This document shows positions 1 to 5,116 of a DNA stretch of 5,116 nucleotides, piece after piece. This DNA comes from an uncultured Lachnobacterium sp. GTDB taxonomy: Bacteria; Bacillota; Clostridia; Lachnospirales; Lachnospiraceae. Position numbers and translations under genes: made by a program. Position 1 is the stretch's first letter; every line of letters starts with the position of its first letter. Where the stretch lies: contig CAMFPD010000165.1 of the NCBI GenBank assembly GCA_945971355.1, positions 1 through 5,116 of the forward strand, given 5' to 3'. A model generated the notes under the pieces. It had not been told where the DNA came from. It worked only from the letters and a program-made list of their open reading frames with translations, and did not search any database.

Positions 1-1
1 A

Positions 2-43
2 AAAGTTTCTCGTTTAAGCAAACTTGTTAACAGCGTAGCTTAA
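2..43 (+). CDS. rpsT: 30S ribosomal protein S20, C-terminal end (partial)
   Basis: Only the last 13 codons and the TAA stop lie in the window; the 5' part is beyond the left edge. They read KVSRLSKLVNSVA, which fits the basic C-terminal helix of bacterial S20 (typically K-x-SRL-x-K-x-VN near the end). S20 is a small primary-binding protein of the 30S subunit that contacts 16S rRNA. Convergence of rpsT with holA just downstream of comEC is a common arrangement in Firmicutes and supports the call independently of the short match. A terminator-type hairpin with a seven-T run starts 16 bases after the stop, as expected for the end of a highly expressed ribosomal protein gene. The assignment rests on a short peptide plus synteny, so it is likely but not certain. 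Confidence 0.85.
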   Translation, partial: KVSRLSKLVNSVA

Positions 44-59
44 TAAATATAAAAAACAT

Positions 60-96
60 GAACTGTTGGTACCGTCATTCCAGCAGTTCTTTTTTT
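60..96 (+). terminator. Rho-independent terminator of rpsT, probably bidirectional
   Basis: A 10-bp stem (60-69 GAACTGTTGG pairing with 80-89 CCAGCAGTTC, including one G-U pair) encloses a 10-base loop and is followed directly by seven T residues (90-96). This is a textbook intrinsic terminator for the plus-strand rpsT transcript. Read on the minus strand, the same stem is followed by ATG and then six T (59-51), so it can also stop transcripts coming from holA that pass the hairpin at 111-127. Confidence 0.88.
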
Positions 97-100
97 ATGC

Positions 101-127
101 AATAAAAGAAGGGGAGAACATCTCCCC
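101..127 (-). terminator. Rho-independent terminator of holA
   Basis: On the minus strand, 20 bases past the holA stop codon, GGGGAGA (127-121) pairs perfectly with TCTCCCC (117-111) across a 3-base loop. The 7-bp GC-rich stem is followed by TTCTTTTATT (110-101), a somewhat interrupted T-rich tract. It should end the histidine kinase-lipoprotein-comEC-holA transcript. The interrupted T tract may make it leaky, with the hairpin at 60-89 as a second stop. Confidence 0.8.
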
Positions 128-147
128 AATAGATAAATTCCTTATAG

Positions 148-1128
148 TTATTTTGAATATTGCATTATGAACAATTCCACAGCCAACTGGTCATTCATCT
201 GTCCAGTTTTTACCGCCTCCTCATATGAGACACCATCATTCACAGCCTTTTTCAACTGTTCAAGAGAATAACCTCTCCCCTGCGCCTGATACTTCTTAAC
301 CGCCCATTCCGGACACCCTGCCTTGGAAGCAATATCTTTATTTCCAAAACCTTTGTTGCTCATCGATTTAACAATCATAAGCATCTGAAATTGTCTCGTA
401 ATCAAAAACATTATCCTCATAGCAGGCTCTTTCAAAGCCAGAAGATCATAGTACAAATCTAATGCCACTTTTTGTTTATGATTTGAAATTGCATCCACCA
501 TATCAAACACTTTACTTTGTATCTGCTCTGTAGTTATAGCCTCCACATCAGCTTCCTCTATAGTGTCCTTCTCTAAGCAATAGCAAAGAAGTTTTTCAAG
601 CTCCTTATCAATATTTTCCATATCAGATCCAGTTTTCGCAATAAAAAGATTGTAGGCAGCCTGAGTCATCCCCTTGCCTTCCTTTTTTATTCTTCCACCA
701 ACCCATCTTGCAAGCGTATCATCTGATTGTTGAGAAAATTCTATCGCTGCTCCTTCACTTTTCCCAATTGCTTTGTACATTTTAGAACGTTTGTCTACTT
801 CCTCCTCCACAAACACAAAAAATGTACTCTCCGGTGCACTTGGCAAATATTCCGCCAAATCCTCTCCGCCCTTTTTGAACAGTCCGGTATCCTCCATTAT
901 AATAAGTCTCTTTTCTGCAAAAAATGGAAGTGTCTCCGCCAAATCAATGATTTCCTTCTGATTTATTTCTGTTCCCTCAAAGCTGGAAAAATTCATTGTG
1001 TCATCCTCTGTTACAATTGCTTTTTTCAGCTTATCCCTATACTGTCTGATGAGATATCTCTCTTCGCCGTATAATAAATATGCTCTTTTTATTCGTCCAT
1101 CTTTAATATCATTATCAATCGTTTTCAT
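148..1128 (-). CDS. holA: DNA polymerase III, delta subunit
   Basis: The product is the delta subunit of the clamp loader, the AAA+-like but ATPase-inactive wrench that opens the beta sliding clamp and, with tau/gamma and delta', loads it on primed DNA in the cytoplasm. At 326 residues it has the family's usual length. The N-terminal segment (residues 1-35) carries the typical YLLYGEE stretch at 17-23. The helical middle has the segment around residues 169-183 with ENIDKELEKL, followed by VFDMVDAISN at 207-216. The C-terminal collar-type domain (about 215-326) has the conserved alternation of helices with FLITRQFQ at 241-248. The ATG at 1128 is preferred because the family normally begins about 15 residues before YLLYGEE. 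No Shine-Dalgarno sequence precedes it; a TATAAT box ends only 7 bases upstream. It lies 90 bases after comEC and converges on rpsT. In Bacillus the same comEC-holA (yqeN) order is known. Confidence 0.97.
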   Translation of the reverse strand: MKTIDNDIKDGRIKRAYLLYGEERYLIRQYRDKLKKAIVTEDDTMNFSSFEGTEINQKEIIDLAETLPFFAEKRLIIMEDTGLFKKGGEDLAEYLPSAPESTFFVFVEEEVDKRSKMYKAIGKSEGAAIEFSQQSDDTLARWVGGRIKKEGKGMTQAAYNLFIAKTGSDMENIDKELEKLLCYCLEKDTIEEADVEAITTEQIQSKVFDMVDAISNHKQKVALDLYYDLLALKEPAMRIMFLITRQFQMLMIVKSMSNKGFGNKDIASKAGCPEWAVKKYQAQGRGYSLEQLKKAVNDGVSYEEAVKTGQMNDQLAVELFIMQYSK

Positions 1129-1135
1129 AATTAGT

Positions 1136-1164
1136 ATTATATAGTTGTTGCCGCAGAATGTCCA
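1136..1164 (-). promoter_or_regulatory. Sigma-A-type promoter abutting holA
   Basis: On the minus strand TGGACA (1164-1159, 5 of 6 to the -35 consensus) is separated by exactly 17 bases from TATAAT (1141-1136, 6 of 6 to the -10 consensus). The -10 box ends 7 bases before the A of the holA start codon, so the predicted transcription start falls on or within a base or two of the ATG. This would give holA its own promoter, separate from comEC, and a leaderless or nearly leaderless mRNA. The match is strong but was judged by eye only; the region is AT-rich, so TATAAT by itself is weak evidence. Confidence 0.6.
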
Positions 1165-1170
1165 TTTTGA

Positions 1171-1209
1171 ATGTAAAATCCCTCATCACATTATGTCAAT
1201 CTCTCATCA
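1171..1209 (-). repeat. Imperfect tandem direct repeat in the comEC-holA gap
   Basis: Two copies of a 17-18 base unit lie head to tail with a 21-base period on the minus strand: TGATGAGAGATTGACAT (1209-1193) and TGATGAGGGATTTTACAT (1188-1171). They differ by substitutions and one inserted base. They sit just after the comEC stop codon and upstream of the holA promoter. A spacing of about two DNA helical turns would suit a pair of protein-binding sites on one face of the helix, but a chance duplication is equally possible. Confidence 0.35.
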
Positions 1210-1218
1210 AACAATTTC

Positions 1219-3678
1219 TTATAATTTACCATTCCTACTCTTCAAGAAACATTCCACGAATACATGTCCCTCTTCCTTCCTAACAGAAATTTGTCCTGCA
1301 TCCATAGTTATATAAATTGCACTGTCTTTTTCCTCAAGTCTCTTCATGGTTTCTTTTGAGGGGTGACCATATTGATTTTTCTCTCCGCAGGATATTACCG
1401 AAACTGTCGGGTTGAGTATATCGAGCCATTCTTTACCACTTGAATATTTTGAACCATGATGGTTAACCTTATACAAATCCACATCACACAACTCTTCATT
1501 TCTTATATCTAGTTCCTCATAGTTACTTATTATTTCCTGTTCTACAGCTTCAGAAATATCTCCGCAAAATACACCCTTAAAATCATTATCCTCGTAAACC
1601 AATGACAGACTCATTTCGTTTCTGTCAGTTGTTCCCATGCTATCCCAGGCATCTTGTTCAGGATATATACATTTTATCCTTGTCTCTCCAAAATCCAGCA
1701 CATCACCTGTTCTCATGTACATAAGATTACATCCATAGTTTTTTGCTTCATTAACAAGCTCAAGCATTGCTTCATCCTTCAGTGCAGTCTGTGCAATCAC
1801 AAATGTGTCCACCTTGTATCCATCTTCGAGCACTTCTCCTACCGCTCCCATATGATCCTGGTCCGCATGTGTGATAAACCAATAGTCTACCTGCCTAACT
1901 CCCTTTGATTTCAGGAATGGTAAAATCGTGTATTTGCCAAGCTCCTTCTCGCTTGTACTTCCTCCATCTATAAATAAATTGTAATTATCACAGGTAGAGA
2001 TATAAATTCCATCGCCCTGTCCCACATCTAACACATCAATTTCAAAGCCGATACTCCTGTGATGCAAAAGTATTATAACAAGTCCCATAATCCATCCAGT
2101 CCTTAAGAGCCACATTCCTCCATTCGATATTTCTTTGCTAAACACTTTAATAAAAATCACTCCCAACAAAAGCAGACTATAATACAAAACAAGCTTGTCC
2201 ATCTCTGGTTTACCCACTATAATCTGCGACCTTGGCAGTTTTAACGCTGCATTGCACAGTAATTCATACAGCTTTAATATAAACTTTGCCGGAAGCACCA
2301 TTATTCTTGCCAAGGTCACATTGCACACCCCCGCTACAGAGGCAAATAGCCCGGAGATAAAAAGGATATTTAAAAACGGAAGTACAAGCATATTCAAAAG
2401 CACCGCATAAGAAGGTATTTCATAATAATAAAAACTTACAACAGGCAGTGTAGTTAACTGTATTGCAAGACCACTCAGAAAACCATCCCTGTTATTTTCA
2501 TACATATTCCTCATAATAGTTCTTAATTTGTTGCTATTAGCACTACCTTCACTATTACTGTCATTATTCCCGTTACTATCAATATCAACTCCATTCTCAG
2601 TTTTTTTGCTCATTGCAGGAACCACAATTGTAATAGCTAAAATTGCCACCACAGAAAAAACAAACCCCGCATAACCTACAGCAAAGGGATTATCAATCAA
2701 TATAATAAGAACAGCTATCCCCAAAGAATTTAACATATCATAACTTCTTCCAAGAGTATTAGCTAATGTCATGAGGATAAACATGCACACAGCACGTTTT
2801 GTCGATATGGCATTTCCTGTCATAATTGCATAGGATAATATAATCAGATTCGATAAAAGCTGTGAAATAAGAAATGAAATTCCCTTTTTTCTCAGGAACC
2901 TATACAAGCCTATTCCCAGTATTGATATATGAAGCCCAGAAATTGCCAACACATGTGATATCCCAGAGGCTTGGTATAATGACTTTGTATCCGCATCTAT
3001 AAGTGTTTTATCTCCCAAAATCATAGAGCTAAGCACACCGGAGGTGATTTCGTCCGTTATGTTTTCCAAGGATTCTACAAGCCTGCACCTCGCCTTATAA
3101 AGACACTCTCCATATCGAAAGTGCCCAATTGAATACCCATCCTGAGCCAGCAAAATACAGTCCTCACCCTTTAATGCAAAATCGATTTTTTGAGACATAT
3201 AATACTGCTTCAAATCAAACTCACCTTCATTTGTTGCAGTGGAAAATTCTTTTATTTTTCCTTCAATTTTGAGAACATCACCGATTGAATAATCGCAAGA
3301 ATCTAAATAGACAAGGATGTCATTGCACCTTAAAATTCCATCACCATAATCCACAGCCGCCTTAGAAATGTATATATTATAGCTGTAGTTTTTATATTCT
3401 TTTCTGTATATCTCTCCCCATACAGTTACCGTTTCCCCATCGTATATCTGTGGCAAATATGTATCTCTCTTTACACTCTCCCTATCAGATAACATACTTG
3501 CAGTAAAGAATGTGGTAAGAAGAATTACACTTCCCACCACAATTCTCCGCCATTTTTTTTGCATAAAAAATCTAAATTGCAAAATAATCATAGCTATTAA
3601 CAAAAGAACCAGATACATTCTATTGTCCGTCTGCGAGTACACAATTCCCAACAGATATACAATCGCGAGCATCACCAT
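1219..3678 (-). CDS. comEC: ComEC/Rec2 family DNA internalization channel protein
   Basis: ComEC is the integral membrane protein that carries single-stranded DNA across the cytoplasmic membrane in natural transformation. From the first ATG it is 819 residues, full length for the family. Hydrophobic helices lie at about 2-15, 21-38 and 46-62. A soluble OB-like DUF4131 segment follows (about 75-180). The polytopic Competence domain spans about 210-480, with the hallmark SGISHVLAISGLHIS at 238-252. A metallo-beta-lactamase-like domain covers 545-815: DVGQGD (551-556), DGG (571-573), HADQDH (604-609, putative metal ligands), CGD (705-707), HHGS (740-743) and YGHP (770-773). The nuclease-like centre therefore looks intact. 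An Asn/Ser/Gly-rich linker (about 359-384) interrupts the helical region. The only good ribosome binding site is 24 bases before this ATG but 9 bases before an in-frame ATT at 3693, which would add five residues (ATT-encoded start, then SKRP). I give the first ATG as the conventional boundary; ATT is probably the real start. Whether the organism is competent cannot be judged here. Confidence 0.97.
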   Translation of the reverse strand: MVMLAIVYLLGIVYSQTDNRMYLVLLLIAMIILQFRFFMQKKWRRIVVGSVILLTTFFTASMLSDRESVKRDTYLPQIYDGETVTVWGEIYRKEYKNYSYNIYISKAAVDYGDGILRCNDILVYLDSCDYSIGDVLKIEGKIKEFSTATNEGEFDLKQYYMSQKIDFALKGEDCILLAQDGYSIGHFRYGECLYKARCRLVESLENITDEITSGVLSSMILGDKTLIDADTKSLYQASGISHVLAISGLHISILGIGLYRFLRKKGISFLISQLLSNLIILSYAIMTGNAISTKRAVCMFILMTLANTLGRSYDMLNSLGIAVLIILIDNPFAVGYAGFVFSVVAILAITIVVPAMSKKTENGVDIDSNGNNDSNSEGSANSNKLRTIMRNMYENNRDGFLSGLAIQLTTLPVVSFYYYEIPSYAVLLNMLVLPFLNILFISGLFASVAGVCNVTLARIMVLPAKFILKLYELLCNAALKLPRSQIIVGKPEMDKLVLYYSLLLLGVIFIKVFSKEISNGGMWLLRTGWIMGLVIILLHHRSIGFEIDVLDVGQGDGIYISTCDNYNLFIDGGSTSEKELGKYTILPFLKSKGVRQVDYWFITHADQDHMGAVGEVLEDGYKVDTFVIAQTALKDEAMLELVNEAKNYGCNLMYMRTGDVLDFGETRIKCIYPEQDAWDSMGTTDRNEMSLSLVYEDNDFKGVFCGDISEAVEQEIISNYEELDIRNEELCDVDLYKVNHHGSKYSSGKEWLDILNPTVSVISCGEKNQYGHPSKETMKRLEEKDSAIYITMDAGQISVRKEEGHVFVECFLKSRNGKL

Positions 3679-3690
3679 CGGACGCTTACT

Positions 3691-3710
3691 AATCTTACTG
3701 TACCTCCTCC
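3691..3710 (-). promoter_or_regulatory. Ribosome binding site and probable ATT start of comEC
   Basis: On the minus strand GGAGGAGG (3710-3703) lies inside the last Glu-Glu codons of the lipoprotein gene. Nine bases further comes ATT (3693-3691), in frame with comEC and one base after the lipoprotein TAA stop (3697-3695). The first ATG of comEC (3678) is 24 bases from this site and has no ribosome binding site of its own. No in-frame ATG, GTG or TTG lies between the two. Starting at ATT gives an N-terminus with KRP before the first helix, a pattern I associate with ComEC N-termini from memory. Efficient coupling to translation of the lipoprotein is expected with either start. Confidence 0.6.
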
Positions 3711-4657
3711 GCTTCTGCTTCAGTCTCTAACGCATTTTCACTAAGTACCAGAGACTCATCAGGCTCATACATAACAGACAAATCGTAGTTATACATAAGC
3801 TTTCCACTTGTATCTCCATTTATAGATATCTGCACCTTATCAACCCCAGGCAGAGATGTTAATGAATTAACAATGGAGTACAAAATAACCTGCTCCGTAA
3901 GCTCAGTATTCAAATTGTTTTTAAAATTATCATCCAGGCTGACATAACATATTCCATCTGCCACAGATATATTAATAAGCTTACTCACAGACGGAACTGT
4001 AGCCTTCACATCGTTACTGCCTGTTCCGTATATTAATTGTTCCATTACAAGCTTTTCCAAAGAAATATTTGTACTGTAATGCACGACTCTATTCTTTTTT
4101 ACAAGATGTGTACCTGTCTCATCCGCAAAATAAAGAGTTAGAGTTACCTCCTGACTTGTGTTTATCTGTTCTCCAGGATTTTCGATAAAGCTGTCAGCAT
4201 TCATACTTCCCACAACTGTACCCTCTTTTGTTAAAAGAGGTGACGAATCGACTGTAAAGGAAATATAACTAAACTCCTTTACCTGTGATATAGTCTTAAC
4301 AATTGCTGCTCTTACAAGAATTTCCTCTGTCTTGTCCATCTCATAATATGCCGAGTTAAAATTCAATGTCAACAGATAACCACTCTCCGAATGGTTGATA
4401 ACTTCAACCTTCTCCGGTATGGTAGCCCTGTATCCGGTTACATCAGGTGGCATTTTCATAGCAGCAATCAATTCATCAACCACCTCTGATGGGTTATCTT
4501 CACTTGCTGTGATTTCATAATCAACACCTAATATGCTTGTCTCATCCATATCCAGATAATAAACCTGATATTTTGCTGTCTCGTCTTCACTGCCGCATGA
4601 AGCTGTGCATAGGACAAGGCATAAAATCATAATAAATACTGATATTTTCTTCTTCAT
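3695..4657 (-). CDS. Lipoprotein with two GerMN domains
   Basis: A 320-residue exported lipoprotein. Residues 1-20 form a signal peptide (three Lys, then a hydrophobic core) ending in TASC, a slightly atypical lipobox because Thr rather than Leu/Val/Ile is at -3; Cys21 would be lipidated, anchoring the protein outside the membrane. Two GerMN-type repeats follow, about 55-160 and 180-297. Each has a helix-forming stretch (SEVVDELIAAM at 57-67; LEKLVMEQLIYG at 200-211), a short beta hairpin (YLLTLNFNSAY at 94-104; ICYVSLDDNF at 236-245) and a helix-strand end (IVKTISQVKEFSYISFTVD; SIVNSLTSLPGVDKVQISING, the latter 261-281). The tail (302-320) is acidic. B. subtilis GerM has this two-domain lipoprotein design and acts in the sporulation SpoIIIA-SpoIIQ complex; actinobacterial LpqB also carries GerMN. 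Nine bases separate it from the kinase gene; AGGAG (4668-4664) overlaps the kinase stop codon and lies 6 bases before the ATG. Pairing with the kinase suggests a signalling or envelope role; the specific function is unknown. Confidence 0.93.
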   Translation of the reverse strand: MKKKISVFIMILCLVLCTASCGSEDETAKYQVYYLDMDETSILGVDYEITASEDNPSEVVDELIAAMKMPPDVTGYRATIPEKVEVINHSESGYLLTLNFNSAYYEMDKTEEILVRAAIVKTISQVKEFSYISFTVDSSPLLTKEGTVVGSMNADSFIENPGEQINTSQEVTLTLYFADETGTHLVKKNRVVHYSTNISLEKLVMEQLIYGTGSNDVKATVPSVSKLINISVADGICYVSLDDNFKNNLNTELTEQVILYSIVNSLTSLPGVDKVQISINGDTSGKLMYNYDLSVMYEPDESLVLSENALETEAEAEEVQ

Positions 4658-4666
4658 ATCCCTCTC

Positions 4667-5116
4667 CTACGCAATATAATTAAGTGGTATTCTCACATCA
4701 AAGGTAGTTCCTTCTCCCAGTACACTGTGGGCTTTTATTGCACCCCTGTGCATCAAAATTGAATTTCTGGTTATGGCAAGACCAAGACCAGTTCCTCCAA
4801 TTTCTCTGGAATGAGATTTATCCACTCGATAAAATCTTTCGTAAATATGTTCTAAGGATTCTTCAGGAATACCCATTCCCGAATCCTCCACCTTCAAATA
4901 AAAATATTGATGATCTGCATTTAAGGATACGTGAACCCAGCCCTCACCATTATTTTTATTGTACTTTATTGCATTTTCCACAAGATTTGTAATGGCAAGA
5001 GAAAGCTTAACCTCATCTACCTCTGCTGATACAGGCCTGAAGCTTTCAAGAACAACCTCCACCTGTTGCTTTTCGGCAATCGGCTGAAGTCTTTTTAAAA
5101 TCTGTTCTATAAGCTC
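4667..5116 (-). CDS. Sensor histidine kinase, C-terminal catalytic domain (partial)
   Basis: The last 149 residues and the TAG stop are visible; the N-terminal sensor, membrane segments and phospho-accepting H box lie beyond the right edge. The frame stays open to the window end, so the GTG at 5062 is an internal Val codon and not a start. The visible part is a complete HATPase_c ATP-binding domain (numbering visible residues): N box NLVENAIKYN at 44-53, G1 box DSGMGIP at 78-84, F box ERFYRVD at 93-99, and G2 box GGTGLGL at 107-113. Spacing and residues resemble the PhoR/WalK-type kinases of Firmicutes, with ERFYRVDKSHSRE before GGTGLGLAI being typical. All ATP-binding motifs are intact. It should phosphorylate a response regulator, most likely encoded upstream outside the window. 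The GerMN lipoprotein follows after 9 bases with its ribosome binding site overlapping the kinase stop, so the two are very likely co-expressed. Confidence 0.96.
   Translation of the reverse strand, partial: ELIEQILKRLQPIAEKQQVEVVLESFRPVSAEVDEVKLSLAITNLVENAIKYNKNNGEGWVHVSLNADHQYFYLKVEDSGMGIPEESLEHIYERFYRVDKSHSREIGGTGLGLAITRNSILMHRGAIKAHSVLGEGTTFDVRIPLNYIA

Noticed and set aside
727..1074. Plus-strand open frames of 115 and 62 codons inside holA
   Set aside because: They lie fully antisense to a confidently identified gene, show Cys/Phe/Ser-rich composition with no recognisable domain, and have no convincing ribosome binding site.
1170..1199. Promoter made of TTGACA (1199-1194) with TACATT at 18-base spacing
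   Set aside because: The -35 box is perfect, but the -10 matches only 4 of 6 at suboptimal spacing. The TGGACA-17-TATAAT pair closer to holA is much better. It could be a weak secondary promoter, but I cannot support it.
1129..1218. Terminator or riboswitch in the comEC-holA gap
   Set aside because: No GC-rich hairpin followed by a T run and no recognisable riboswitch pattern is visible; the 90 bases are explained by a promoter and an imperfect repeat.
1654..2410. Plus-strand open frames of 84 and 71 codons antisense to comEC
   Set aside because: They are shadows of the comEC coding frame, with no family resemblance.
3512..3730. Plus-strand open frame across the comEC start and lipoprotein end
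   Set aside because: It overlaps two real genes in antisense, and its hydrophobic character reflects the complement of the membrane-helix codons of comEC.
4738..4992. Plus-strand open frame antisense to the histidine kinase
   Set aside because: It is antisense to a domain with all four ATP-binding boxes intact, and its composition is not protein-like.
5060..5062. GTG as a start codon giving a 131-residue kinase-like protein
   Set aside because: The frame continues upstream without a stop to the window edge and encodes plausible kinase sequence (ELIEQILKRLQPIAEKQQ), so this GTG is an internal valine codon of a longer gene.
1..5116. A new defence, mobile or biosynthetic system
   Set aside because: All five genes belong to known core families in a syntenic arrangement. 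There are no inverted terminal repeats, target duplications, integrase remnants, toxin-antitoxin pairs or composition shifts that would mark an inserted element.

Overview
The window is AT-rich and dense with genes. It looks like a chromosomal core region of a low-GC Gram-positive bacterium of the class Clostridia, most plausibly a Lachnospiraceae-type organism. This rests on gene order (comEC-holA facing rpsT), a GerMN lipoprotein, A/T-ending codons and purine-rich Shine-Dalgarno sites; no taxonomic marker is complete, so the family is an inference. I see no mobile element, CRISPR array, tRNA or rRNA.

Layout in the direction of transcription (minus strand, right to left): the C-terminal half of a sensor histidine kinase enters from the right edge (4667-5116). 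Nine bases later comes a secreted lipoprotein with two GerMN domains (3695-4657), followed with almost no gap by the DNA-uptake channel protein ComEC (1219-3678, possibly starting at 3693). After a 90-base gap that carries a good sigma-A-type promoter comes holA, the clamp-loader delta subunit (148-1128). On the plus strand, the last 13 codons of rpsT (ribosomal protein S20) enter from the left edge (2-43) and converge on holA. The 104 bases between the two stop codons hold two terminator hairpins, one of which looks bidirectional.

Functional reading: kinase and lipoprotein are adjacent and probably translationally coupled, suggesting an envelope-sensing pair. ComEC is joined to them at the translational level, because the lipoprotein's last codons provide the only good ribosome binding site near comEC. 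holA is a replication gene that appears able to be transcribed on its own from a promoter directly abutting its start codon.

The gene families are all known. The points most worth checking are a probable ATT start codon for comEC, a leaderless or Shine-Dalgarno-less holA, and the kinase/GerMN-lipoprotein pairing, which resembles actinobacterial MtrB-LpqB. I found no evidence for a wholly undescribed system.
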